A DNA stretch of 58,946 nucleotides from an uncultured Bacillota bacterium (lineage in GTDB: Bacteria > Bacillota_I > Bacilli_A > RFN20 > CAG-631): contig CAJJXN010000002.1 in assembly GCA_905197115.1 (NCBI GenBank), positions 1 through 58,946 on the forward strand, in the 5' to 3' direction. Within the stretch, counting starts at the first letter, position 1. Every line of letters starts with the position of its first letter. A model generated the notes under the pieces. It was not told the origin of the DNA and ran no database searches. It saw nothing but the letters and a program-made list of their open reading frames with translations. This document shows, one piece after another, positions 46,040-54,492 of the stretch. The translations under genes were made by a program, and so were the position numbers.

Positions 46040-47770
46040 TTAATTCATCTCCTTAATCGAACTTTCTATTAAATTAATTTCATCTGCTGTTAAATTATAT
46101 TTTTTGTATAGTTTATCATCAGTCCATGCTTCACTGAAATTTTGTTTTGGAAGAAATACAAGAACACTACGTGATAAATGTGTTGAAGACATCGCAAGCC
46201 AAATCAAAAAACGAGAAAACCTAGTTTTTAAATAAGAACAAAGATTATCTGCTTCCTTTTTATTATCAAATTTACCAATTAAAAAATAAGATTGAGTACA
46301 AGCCGTTTTTGGACCTATAACTCTCATTGAGTTGGTAATAATTCTAAAACGACCATCTTTATCTGGTTCTAATGCATGCTCTGCGCCAAGAATTCCAACC
46401 AAAACTTTATATTTGTTTAAATAATCCACAGATTTTTTTATTTCAGATTTTTTAATATACGTAATATCTTTGCTGGAAATAAGCTCAATATCATTTTCAT
46501 TTTGTTTTGTTATTGAACCTCTAACATCTGACTTTAAGCCAAACGGCATTGTTGAACTGGCAAAAGAAGTCATATTTTCTTCATTGTAACTACTAATTTT
46601 TTCCAAAATGTCGACAGCCTTATTATTTCTAACTAAAATCGGAAATTCATTTAAATCTCTTGAAATGGAATATTTAGAATCGCTATTAACATTTGTGAAC
46701 AGACACCTGCCGTTGTAGTCTCTACCCCACAAAAAATAACAAACTCCGCCAGCTACACTATTTGACGGAAAACAATCTTTTGCGTTTGCAAAATCATTAA
46801 GACAAATTATTTTTCTACATGACATCATATATTCTCTGAACTCATCTAAGACTGACATGCCACCCGCAAACCATTTCGATGGAATAATCATGGAAATATA
46901 CTTTGGTTTTAGAGCAACTGCTTGCTTAAAAAACAATTGATAAATAGGCATAGAAGGCGGATTACCTTTTTCGGTTGTATCTTTTTTCGTATCTAGTTGA
47001 TAAGGCGGATTTCCTATAATAATATCGAATTTCATATTTCTATTACCTCCAAAAAACCTATCTTGTAAATGTTCTAATAGTTCGTTTCTTTCAGTATGAA
47101 TAAATTCATACGCGTACGTTTCTTTTTGATTTATATCGTTATATTTTGAATCACCTGCAATGCTACAATATTTGCATTTGTATTTGCTCTTTTCTTTCTC
47201 GCTGCAATTAAAGAACATCTTTTTACCTCTATTGTTCACAAATAAATGATCAGCACATGGTGTTTTGATATTTCCTTCTTCATTATCAAACCATGTTCCA
47301 TTACCAATTGCATACCCATTAATGTAATGTCCGTCTGGAGCTTTTAATCCATCACATTTTCTATTGGCTTGTGAACAGTAATAAACCGTTCTTCTTGCTA
47401 CATTAGCGGTAAATTTTGTTTGGCCGATAGAGTAAATCATATTTTGAAGAATGTGTTTTCTTCTTTTTTCTTTATCAGGTATTACATCTTTTAACCCTTT
47501 ATCAAGTCTAATGGCAATCTCTCGTTCAAAAATACCATTTTTTGTTGCAGGGTTTAACCACTTGTAATTAGGATTGTGCCACACTTCTTCAGGCAAAGAA
47601 TCAAGCATCATATCACAAGTTTTTCGAGGAGTGAAAACCTCATCGTTACCAACATTTGTAATAGTTTCTAAAATATCAAAATTTTCAACGTAATCATAAG
47701 CATCCTCAACTGCGGTTTTATACTTTTCTTCGGCATCTAATGCTTCATTGTTCTTGATTTCATCTACCAT
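46040..47770 (-). CDS. Eco57I-type DNA adenine methyltransferase with zinc-binding insert
   Basis: 576 residues. VFTPRKTCDMMLDSL is the FTP-type N-terminal motif, NPATKNGIFEREIAI is a modified SAM-binding motif I, and FDIIIGNPPYQL is the adenine N6 catalytic motif IV. Cys-rich segments between them (YCSQANRKC, CKYCSIAGD and others at about 130-215) suggest a zinc ribbon. The C-terminal 250 residues look like a target recognition domain (AEHALEPDKDGRFRI...ARFLIWLAM-type). Overlaps the upstream methylase-like gene by 7 bases. It should provide protective methylation together with that gene. Confidence 0.88.
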   Translation of the reverse strand: MVDEIKNNEALDAEEKYKTAVEDAYDYVENFDILETITNVGNDEVFTPRKTCDMMLDSLPEEVWHNPNYKWLNPATKNGIFEREIAIRLDKGLKDVIPDKEKRRKHILQNMIYSIGQTKFTANVARRTVYYCSQANRKCDGLKAPDGHYINGYAIGNGTWFDNEEGNIKTPCADHLFVNNRGKKMFFNCSEKEKSKYKCKYCSIAGDSKYNDINQKETYAYEFIHTERNELLEHLQDRFFGGNRNMKFDIIIGNPPYQLDTKKDTTEKGNPPSMPIYQLFFKQAVALKPKYISMIIPSKWFAGGMSVLDEFREYMMSCRKIICLNDFANAKDCFPSNSVAGGVCYFLWGRDYNGRCLFTNVNSDSKYSISRDLNEFPILVRNNKAVDILEKISSYNEENMTSFASSTMPFGLKSDVRGSITKQNENDIELISSKDITYIKKSEIKKSVDYLNKYKVLVGILGAEHALEPDKDGRFRIITNSMRVIGPKTACTQSYFLIGKFDNKKEADNLCSYLKTRFSRFLIWLAMSSTHLSRSVLVFLPKQNFSEAWTDDKLYKKYNLTADEINLIESSIKEMN

Positions 47771-48408
47771 ATTTCAACATCCTCCTCATGAAAAGATATG
47801 TTAGTCTCTGAAATATCCCAAACAGGAAAATCCAAAGGTATAAAGTCATTTTTCTCCGCATTTGGCATTTTATATGCAACTTCAGTTCCAAAAATTCCAA
47901 CATCTATCTTGTTTTTGCTATTAAACATAGCCCATATGTAATTTGTAGTTATTATGCATTTAACAATATCAAAATAAGATTGATCAACTTCAATTTTCCT
48001 TTCTTCAACGAATAATATAATCAATGTGAAGATGTTGTTTCTTTGTTTATTTATTAACTCTTTATCCATCTCAATTGAATATATAGTAGATAGGGCTTTC
48101 AAAGATTCAATCTCAAAATTATCTGATATAGTTTCTAATCTTTTTTTTAGAATACATGTTGTAAAAGCTCCATCCCCTGATGTTGGTTCAAGAACCGTTT
48201 TACTAAAATCCAAAATATCTGGTCCTACTGCTTCAGTCATTTGCTTAACAATAAACTCAGGAGTAAAGACTTGATAACCTTCAGTATCGTTAGAACCTAA
48301 AGAAGCTAGTTTCAAAGAATCATAAGCTTCAATTAAATCAAAAGTCTTTATTTGTGTCTTGCTAAGCTTGTTTTTTATGTTTTCTACGAAAGGTGTAAAA
48401 TCCATCAT
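47764..48408 (-). CDS. Methylase-like subunit lacking the NPPY motif
   Basis: 214 residues. GYQVFTPEFIVKQMTEAVG and the SAM motif LEPTSGDGAFTTCIL are strong N6-adenine methylase features, and SIEMDKELINKQ fits motif II. No NPPY/DPPY motif exists: the position expected for it reads IITTNYIWAMFNSK. So it binds SAM-like ligands at best and cannot methylate alone. It may partner the next gene product. Overlaps the regulator by 4 bases and the methylase by 7. Not a frameshift of a longer gene as far as I can see. Confidence 0.75.
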   Translation of the reverse strand: MMDFTPFVENIKNKLSKTQIKTFDLIEAYDSLKLASLGSNDTEGYQVFTPEFIVKQMTEAVGPDILDFSKTVLEPTSGDGAFTTCILKKRLETISDNFEIESLKALSTIYSIEMDKELINKQRNNIFTLIILFVEERKIEVDQSYFDIVKCIITTNYIWAMFNSKNKIDVGIFGTEVAYKMPNAEKNDFIPLDFPVWDISETNISFHEEDVEIW

Positions 48409-48614
48409 TTCTCCACCTCTTCCATTTCAATTTCATTTTCTTTGCATAGTTTTTCAATTCTTACTCTAGCAATTTTAACAGGGATGGCTCTATTGTTTTC
48501 CCATCTCGAAACGGTTGGATATGAAACCATCAATAAAGCTGCTAAATCAGTTTGAGAAATATTCAATTTAGATCTTAATTCAATCAATGCTTTAGACCAA
48601 TTAGTTTTATTCAT
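48405..48614 (-). CDS. XRE/C-protein-like regulator of the restriction cassette
   Basis: About 69 residues, a single helix-turn-helix: ELRSKLNISQTDLAALLMVSYPTVSRWENNRAIP. Start at ATG 48614 with CGAGGTG upstream; the GTG at 48623 lies in that site. It is the first gene, 4-base overlap with the methylase-like subunit. Restriction control (C) proteins of this type delay nuclease expression until methylation is complete. The C-terminus is acidic. Confidence 0.82.
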   Translation of the reverse strand: MNKTNWSKALIELRSKLNISQTDLAALLMVSYPTVSRWENNRAIPVKIARVRIEKLCKENEIEMEEVEK

Positions 48615-48623
48615 ATGTTGCAC

Positions 48624-49500
48624 CTCGAATAGATTTACAAATTAATTCAAATTATATCATCTTTTTATCTAAATGTCCATTCTTTCGACATATAATTCCA
48701 AATATTTTCCATAATTTTCTCAAATCAATCTCACTCAAAAAATCTAATCGTGTTAAATCGTGTAAAACTTTTGCACCCCTGCCTATAATCTGTAAAAGAA
48801 AAATTATAACGCCATGAAATTGGTGATTTTGATGATGAAAAATGCATCGAAATTTGATGATGAGGTTATGAAAATGCTAGAAATAGGCTTAAAAATGGCA
48901 AAAAAAGGCTATTTTGACGACAAAAAGCCTGATAACCGAGTATCAGACCTATTCTACTTAAATGTGTAAAGCATACGAAATGGCTATTTAATAATATAGA
49001 AAATAGAAGGATCAACTGCATAATTCTTTTCACTATTTATCTTGTCTAAAATATTTGTTAACGTATAATAAACTTCACATATAAATAAATCATATTTAAT
49101 TCTTCTTAGGTTTCATTTAAGTCAACAAAAATTTTACTATCTTTCAAAAAAATGAATGTGTTAATTCATTTCGAACATTGATAACTACCTGAATCTTTTT
49201 AAATTTAATAATTTTTATTCATTAAACATAAAGCATTAAATTTACTACTTTTAGTTTCTACATCTAATTTCTCTGAAAGACTTCTGCTTAACTCTTCATT
49301 TCTGACATATCATCATTGCTTTTTAAAATTTTAATTTCCGGTTTTCAACTTTACTTTGAATTAATTTAAAACTCATATTTATGTATTCTTCTACATTCTA
49401 AATTAATAAGATTATTTTAAATATCAAAATGTGTACCTTGCAAGATTATCTCCTTTTCATTAGGAATTACCCTCATATTTGATAGCGCTGTGACGTTACA
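48624..49500. other. A/T-rich stretch without a supported gene
   Basis: About 880 bases between the restriction cassette and the HEPN gene. A 51-codon plus-strand frame at 48814-48969 (MKLVILMMKNASKFDDEVMK at its start) has no ribosome binding site or family. A minus-strand open fragment of about 42 codons near 48990-49120 (ending NYAVDPSIFYIIK) is also unrecognised. Both look like remnants. No terminator hairpin or repeat stands out. Confidence 0.5.
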
Positions 49501-50067
49501 CTATTCTAAATATATTTTAATATTTTCTGCTATGTTTAGCCCCTTAACACAATTATTAATATCCTTTATGAAACCATTCTGATATTTTTTTGGTAATACA
49601 TTTTTTAAATATATTAAAGCTTGTTTTAAGTTTAAATCATCTAAATTAAAATCCAACATAATTCTATTATGAGATACTCTATTTCTCAAACTATTTATGA
49701 CCTTTTTTCCATTTTTCAAACTATCAAAATCAATGTCTATATTTAATAATTTCTCCTTATTTAAAACCTCTTTTATTACTTCTTTTAAATAAGAGTTCTC
49801 CAACTTATTGTAATCAACTTTGTCTATATTCCAAATGAGTGCTCTTAAATAATCTTCATAAAAAGATAGATACTTAAAAGTATTTACCAATAATCTTTTA
49901 TCATATCTTACTAAATCATCTAAAAATTTCCAAGTTATTTCTATATTATTTTTATCAAGTATATCAGCAAATTTTTCATACTTAGCAATTCCTTTTAGAT
50001 TCATCCACTTATCTGCTTCTTCCTTATTTGCATCATAGTCAACGATTCTTTTTTTTAATTCCACCAT
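49501..50067 (-). CDS. Abi-like HEPN-domain protein
   Basis: 188 residues, all helical. NTFKYLSFYEDYLRALIWNI (about 62-81) resembles the KxxxFFE/Yxxxxxxxx helix of Abi_2/AbiD/F proteins. R128-NRVS-H133 is an RxxxxH HEPN ribonuclease motif, followed by NRIML. HEPN RNases act in abortive infection and toxin-antitoxin systems. It overlaps the nucleotidyltransferase gene by 29 bases and has a GAGAGG site inside it. It is the last gene of the cassette. Predicted effector or regulatory partner of the nucleotidyltransferase. Confidence 0.75.
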   Translation of the reverse strand: MVELKKRIVDYDANKEEADKWMNLKGIAKYEKFADILDKNNIEITWKFLDDLVRYDKRLLVNTFKYLSFYEDYLRALIWNIDKVDYNKLENSYLKEVIKEVLNKEKLLNIDIDFDSLKNGKKVINSLRNRVSHNRIMLDFNLDDLNLKQALIYLKNVLPKKYQNGFIKDINNCVKGLNIAENIKIYLE

Positions 50068-50695
50068 AATTATTTACCTCTCTTACAAATACTTGTGCAG
50101 ATGATATTTTTGTTTCATCATTATCATCTTTTCTCTTTTCTTTACATTTAACCGGAATAATATAATTTTCAATTAAATCTCTTTTTTCAATATGAGATAA
50201 ATTATTAAATTTTATATACGCTTGATTTAATTGAGGTAGTTCATTCCAAGTAAATTCATTTTTACTTGGAGTTTCTATTTTATTATTTCTTCTTATAATT
50301 TGATTGTTTTCAGGAAATAATTTAATAATTACAAAATCAATATGAAAATGATGTTCATCTTTATTTATTAAAGTAATTGCTGTTGTTGAGTTTTCAATTT
50401 TTTCATTTTTTGAAATATGTTTATTAAAAGCACCAATAAAATCCTGTTTTATCTCTGTAGCATATTTCAATTTATTATTCTTATATTCTTTAGAGTTTTT
50501 AGTTAACAAAATTTGGTAATCTAAATCATAATGTCCCTTTTCATCTTTAACCATAGTTCCCCATTTACCTGATCCAACCAATCTAAATGTAAATGAATAT
50601 TTTTGAGATAATTCTCGTTGAACGATATTAAGAAGTTTTAACGCTCGTTGTCTTGCTACTCTACATTCTTTTTTACTTACTCTTTTAAATCTCAT
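50039..50695 (-). CDS. OAS/CD-NTase-like nucleotidyltransferase
   Basis: 218 residues of the nucleotidyltransferase fold. Active site: LVGSGKWGT (G41-S42), then D57 and D59 in YDLDYQI, and the third acid D120 in HFHIDFVII. The GSxxxGT-(x9)-DxD spacing is that of OAS/CD-NTase enzymes and is longer than the GSxARG...SDxD of HEPN-paired MNT antitoxins. The protein is short: the C-terminal helical domain of CD-NTases is missing and the next ORF supplies a helical protein. Ribosome binding site GGAGGGG. It could make a nucleotide messenger or modify the HEPN partner; both are inference. Confidence 0.75.
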   Translation of the reverse strand: MRFKRVSKKECRVARQRALKLLNIVQRELSQKYSFTFRLVGSGKWGTMVKDEKGHYDLDYQILLTKNSKEYKNNKLKYATEIKQDFIGAFNKHISKNEKIENSTTAITLINKDEHHFHIDFVIIKLFPENNQIIRRNNKIETPSKNEFTWNELPQLNQAYIKFNNLSHIEKRDLIENYIIPVKCKEKRKDDNDETKISSAQVFVREVNNYGGIKKKNR

Positions 50696-50722
50696 TATAT
50701 CATTTCCCCTCCACTCTTTTCC

Positions 50723-51364
50723 TCACTTTATCTCGCTATTAATATAAATCTCTGTTAATATATCTTCCATTCGAAGATAAAAGGATTTTTTGCTGTATAG
50801 AGTTCCAATAGTTTTTGCTATACTTGAAAATATTGCCCATCCTATTAGTACTAAAACTACTAGTTCTGAAATAATCTGTACCTTTTCATTAACAATATTG
50901 GCATTTTGATCATAAATAAAGGTCCCCATGCTAATAAAAACAGCTAAAATTGATAAAAATGCTCCTCCGCCATTTATAGAACGTGGAATATAAACTCTAT
51001 AATGCTCTATAATGTGTCCCACTTTTGGCCTTGTATTAATACCTTCTTCTTTTAAAATCTTTTTAAGTAATTCCTTGTCTTTATTTCTTTGGTTATTAAA
51101 AAAATTGTTTATGGTATAAGATAAATTGAATACTTTTTTCCAATTATTTTTTGAATACACCTTCATATAGACATTTTTAAAAACGATGTATGTATATATG
51201 ATAAAACATAAAAATATTATGAAAATAATAAAAAAACAAAGATTAGTTTCTTTTAAAATTAAAAATCCGAATACAAAATAAAAAACAAAAGTTATAAATA
51301 AAAAGAAGATATTTTTATGATAAACGGATGATTTTTTAAATTTGCTTTCTATATTATTAAACAT
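50723..51364 (-). CDS. Four-helix membrane protein of the nucleotidyltransferase cassette
   Basis: 213 residues. Two N-terminal helices (about 20-37 and 43-62), a soluble loop of about 70 residues, and two C-terminal helices (about 135-152 and 165-185). No known family. Membrane proteins next to CD-NTases are often effectors that breach the membrane (Cap14/Cap15-like), so an effector role is possible; this is inference from context. AAGGAG ribosome binding site; 27-base gaps on both sides. Confidence 0.65.
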   Translation of the reverse strand: MFNNIESKFKKSSVYHKNIFFLFITFVFYFVFGFLILKETNLCFFIIFIIFLCFIIYTYIVFKNVYMKVYSKNNWKKVFNLSYTINNFFNNQRNKDKELLKKILKEEGINTRPKVGHIIEHYRVYIPRSINGGGAFLSILAVFISMGTFIYDQNANIVNEKVQIISELVVLVLIGWAIFSSIAKTIGTLYSKKSFYLRMEDILTEIYINSEIK

Positions 51365-51391
51365 TATTATTAACTCCTTCCATAGAACAAT

Positions 51392-52375
51392 TTACTTGAA
51401 AATTCTATAGTTTAATTCATCTAAATCGTCTATATAACACTCAAATATATTTTCTATTCCTGCAAGTTTAGCATTTGAATATACTAAATCTTTTTCATTA
51501 TCTGGCATGTTTAATCCTAATATAATTCCCCATGGTTTCCATTCCATTGTTATCGGCTTATCACACCAAATCGGAGATATCATACGCCATTCTTGATCAT
51601 ACATATGACATTTTTTCTTTATTAACGTAATTTTTTCTCTTTCCCATTCCAGTTTAGGGAACAAATTAAAAATTATATCATTCGCTATTTTATTAGAAGT
51701 AAGTTGCCTTAAAACTAAAGATGCACTAAACCATTTTGCATATTCTGTAGCATTGTATGGTTCATCCGAATAATAAATAGGATATAATGAAGGATTAGCA
51801 TTTTTTAAATCACACGTATCGCATTGATCTTTTTTTCCACATAAATAATTAGCTTCATTTTCCATATCATATATAAGTGCAAATCCTTTATGTTGGTTGG
51901 CATATTTAATCCACAATGTTTCATTTAACCCATTTTCTGAAAAACAAACTGATAATGTATAACTTCTTAAAGTATTTCTAATATCACTTTTGATTAATTT
52001 AACTATTTCATTACAAAAATTTTTAGTATCAAATGATTCTAATATTTTATTAATTGATTCTTCATTAAACGGAATGCCTATTTCTTTATACATGTATTTT
52101 ATTTTTTCAACAATATTATCTCGATGAAAAATTTCATTAATACTATTATATATTTCATTCTTGTCAATTCTTAAAAAAGTATCAAAAGGGTCATCATAAT
52201 AATTTGATGTAGAAAAAATTAATTTGTTATTTTTTAACTCTTCCAAACTTTTCATTGTTAAACTTCTATATCTATAAAGATATTTCGGATATTTTATTAT
52301 ATTTTTGGAAAACTTATCATTACTTTTTAAAGAACATAATGTGTCCCAAAAAACTTTTCTTTCTAAATTATTCAT
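51392..52375 (-). CDS. DUF2971 protein
   Basis: 327 residues with DUF2971 features: PKYLYRYRSL near 29, KLIFSTSNYYDDPFDTFLRI (the IxxSxxxxxNDPFD motif with Tyr in place of Asn), LSVCFSENGLNETLWIKYANQHKGFALIYD. A CDTCDLKN Cys pair lies in the middle. DUF2971 genes are frequent in defence islands, and their function is unknown. Ribosome binding site GGAGAAAAT. Eight bases upstream lies the reconstructed stop of the KilA-N gene, so this is a downstream gene of the same operon. Confidence 0.82.
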   Translation of the reverse strand: MNNLERKVFWDTLCSLKSNDKFSKNIIKYPKYLYRYRSLTMKSLEELKNNKLIFSTSNYYDDPFDTFLRIDKNEIYNSINEIFHRDNIVEKIKYMYKEIGIPFNEESINKILESFDTKNFCNEIVKLIKSDIRNTLRSYTLSVCFSENGLNETLWIKYANQHKGFALIYDMENEANYLCGKKDQCDTCDLKNANPSLYPIYYSDEPYNATEYAKWFSASLVLRQLTSNKIANDIIFNLFPKLEWEREKITLIKKKCHMYDQEWRMISPIWCDKPITMEWKPWGIILGLNMPDNEKDLVYSNAKLAGIENIFECYIDDLDELNYRIFK

Positions 52376-52386
52376 TTTATTTTCTC

Positions 52387-52820
52387 CCTAATTATCAAAT
52401 TCCTTGATTTGTAAAATCCTATTTATTATCATTTTCATTAACTCATATCTTTTTTTTAGGAAATGCCCAGGTTATAAAATTTATTGCGATTTCATGTTGA
52501 GCATATGTCCCCCTTCCTTTTCCTTGTTTTGATATTAATCCTTTTGAATTTACATTGGCAATCCATATCTTTAAAGTCAATGTAAATGATGTTTTTTTGT
52601 TTTGTAGATTAGCTCCTTTGCTTTTTCTAAATCAAAATCTAGGTTGTGTTCTTTCTCCCAAAAACATAACAATTCCAATGTGTTTTTATCACGTAGCCAA
52701 GATTGGATGACATAACTTGGATTTAAATCTTTTTGTTTTGCAATCTCTGTTATAGAATATTTCTGTTTATCTTTATATCTCAAATGATCTAAATCTAGTG
52801 TAAGTTGTGCGTAATGCTCA
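52387..52820 (-). pseudogene. KilA-N domain gene broken at homopolymer tracts
   Basis: The intact part at 52577-52783 reads YSITEIAKQKDLNPSYVIQ, SWLRDKNTLELLCFWEKEHN, a classic KilA-N start. Adding one A to the A7 run at 52592-52598 joins it to LTLKIWIANVNSKGLISKQG, KGRGTYAQHEIAINFITWAF. Removing one A from the A8 run at 52450-52457 extends it to a stop at 52387-52389, just before the DUF2971 ribosome binding site. KilA-N is a phage-type DNA-binding domain. Upstream coding-like sequence (EHYAQLTLDLDHL) is in a further shifted frame. Two or three single-base indels: decay, phase variation or base-calling errors. Confidence 0.75.
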
Positions 52821-52975
52821 TTTTTTTAGAAGATTATCAATTTTTTTCTTTGCACTTTGAAATATGTCATCTACATCTTCAGATAGTAAACATGAATTTT
52901 GATGCAGTTCTTTTAGTGTTTGTTCAAAATATTTAAATACTCTTCTATTGCATCTTTGTAAATTTCTAATCCCAT
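52818..52975 (-). pseudogene. Short helical ORF with a frameshift
   Basis: ATG 52975 (AAAGG upstream) opens MGLEIYKDAIEEYL, then the frame must shift near TTTAAAT to continue KYFEQTLKELHQNSCLL, SEDVDDIFQSAKKKIDNLLKK and stop at 52818-52820. The product would be an about 51-residue, amphipathic helical protein of unknown family. Its stop overlaps the candidate ATG of the KilA-N gene (ATGA), so it was probably first gene of the same operon. One indel breaks it. Confidence 0.5.
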
Positions 52976-53219
52976 AAAGCTAACCTTTATGTAATTATTA
53001 TACCATATTTTGACAAAAAAGAAAAGCAAGCCACTATAACTTGCATATTTTTATGTTTTAAATTTAATTGAGCATTAAAAGTCACGTATTCTTATGTTTA
53101 TATTTTTATTCAAATCTATAATACTTTAAAAGGTATAAAATATATTATTTTATATCAATTTCATACAAAATAATAATAAAATCGTACTGTAACTCGACAA
53201 AATACGATTTAATTTGCGA

Positions 53220-53310
53220 TGGCGGAGAAAGGGGGATTTGAACCCCCGCACAGTGTTACCCGCCTACTAGCTTTCCAAGCCAGCCCCTTCAGCCTCTTGG
53301 GTATTTCTCC
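53220..53310 (-). tRNA. tRNA-Ser(GGA)
   Basis: 91 bases including the encoded CCA. Acceptor GGAGAAA/TTTCTCC, D-arm with GAGGCTGAAGGGGC, anticodon loop CTTGGAAAG (anticodon GGA, reads UCC/UCU), a long class II variable arm (GCGGGTAACACTGTGC), and T-arm GGGGGTTCAAATCCCCC. The gene marks the right border of the accessory region and its 3' end faces that region. Confidence 0.96.
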
Positions 53311-53404
53311 AGCACAAGTATTTTAACATATAATTTATAAAAATTAAATATTTATTCCATTTTATGATAAAATAAACTTGTTTTATAAAATTGAGGGATA
53401 AAAA

Positions 53405-54436
53405 ATGTATTTAGACACACAAAAATTAATAAGCTGGTTTAACCAAAATAAAAGAGACATGCCATGGCGTCATACACAAGATCCATATGCAATATGGGTA
53501 AGTGAAATTATGCTACAACAAACACGCGTAGATACAGTCATTCCCTATTACCTACGATTCTTAAAAGAATTACCTACTATTCAAGATCTAGCAAATGTTA
53601 GTGAAGAAAAGCTTTTAAAATTATGGGAAGGACTAGGGTATTATTCCCGTGTAAGAAATATGCAATATGCAGCAAAAACCATTATTGAAAAATTTGATGG
53701 AAAGTTTCCTAAAACATATGAAGATACTTTATCTTTAAAAGGAATTGGCGAATATAGTGTTGGCGCTATATTATCTCGCTCCTATAACTTACCTTATGCT
53801 TCTGTAGATGGAAATGTTTTAAGGGTTCTAACACGATATGAAGCTAATGATATTGATATCTCTTTAAATGCAACCAAAAAGTACTTTAAAGAAAAGATTG
53901 AACAATTAAAACCAAGTAATTTTGGATTTTTAAACGAATCTTTAATGGAATTAGGAGCAACAATTTGTACTCCTACCAATCCACAATGTGAAAAATGTCC
54001 ATTAAATGATAAATGTCAAGCATATCACTTAAATAAAGTAAGTGATTTCCCGATAAAAACGAAAAAAGTTAGATCCATTGAATGCACTTATACATGTCTA
54101 TTTTTATATACAAAGGATGAATTGTACTACTTTGAAAATAAAGAAAATGGTGTCTTAAAAAACTTACTTTCACCTATCTTAATTAACGAAACTCTTTCTT
54201 TAAACCAAGTAAAAGATTATTTAAATTCTTTAAACATTGAATATACAAGCATAACTTCACTGAAAGATAAGAAACATATCTTTTCTCATCAAACATGGTT
54301 CATGACAGGATATAAAGTAGAATTAAAAATTATTCCATCATTAAAAGGAAACTTTTATTCAAAAGAACAAATAAAGAATCAAGTAAGTATCCCCGTTTGT
54401 TTTCAAAAATTCTTTTTAGAGTTAAATATTGAATAA
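53405..54436 (+). CDS. mutY: A/G-specific adenine DNA glycosylase
   Basis: Removes A mispaired with 8-oxoG. 343 residues. MPWRHTQDPYAIWVSEIML with catalytic Glu in SEIMLQQT (about 37), helix-hairpin-helix LKGIGEYSVGAI (about 115), catalytic Asp in VDGNVLRVLTRY (about 137). The iron-sulfur loop is C-x6-C-x2-C-x5-C (CTPTNPQCEKCPLNDKC). The C-terminal MutT-like 8-oxoG recognition domain is present. Ribosome binding site GAGGGA. Monocistronic, divergent from tRNA-Ser. Confidence 0.95.
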   Translation: MYLDTQKLISWFNQNKRDMPWRHTQDPYAIWVSEIMLQQTRVDTVIPYYLRFLKELPTIQDLANVSEEKLLKLWEGLGYYSRVRNMQYAAKTIIEKFDGKFPKTYEDTLSLKGIGEYSVGAILSRSYNLPYASVDGNVLRVLTRYEANDIDISLNATKKYFKEKIEQLKPSNFGFLNESLMELGATICTPTNPQCEKCPLNDKCQAYHLNKVSDFPIKTKKVRSIECTYTCLFLYTKDELYYFENKENGVLKNLLSPILINETLSLNQVKDYLNSLNIEYTSITSLKDKKHIFSHQTWFMTGYKVELKIIPSLKGNFYSKEQIKNQVSIPVCFQKFFLELNIE

Positions 54437-54492
54437 ACATTTACCATTTTATTCAAAAAGAGATATAATAAAGAAAAAGGGAGGAATTTAAA

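Noticed and set aside
48814..48969. Plus-strand 51-codon frame
   Set aside because: No ribosome binding site, no similarity I can name; listed only as a possible remnant.
50039..50695. Calling the nucleotidyltransferase a plain MNT antitoxin
   Set aside because: The spacing from GS to DxD is longer than in MNT proteins, and the protein is larger; kept as an open alternative rather than the main call.
53220..53310. Second copy of the tRNA-Ser 3' end as an attachment site
   Set aside because: No repeat of the terminal bases was noticed elsewhere in the window; a computed repeat search would be needed to exclude it.
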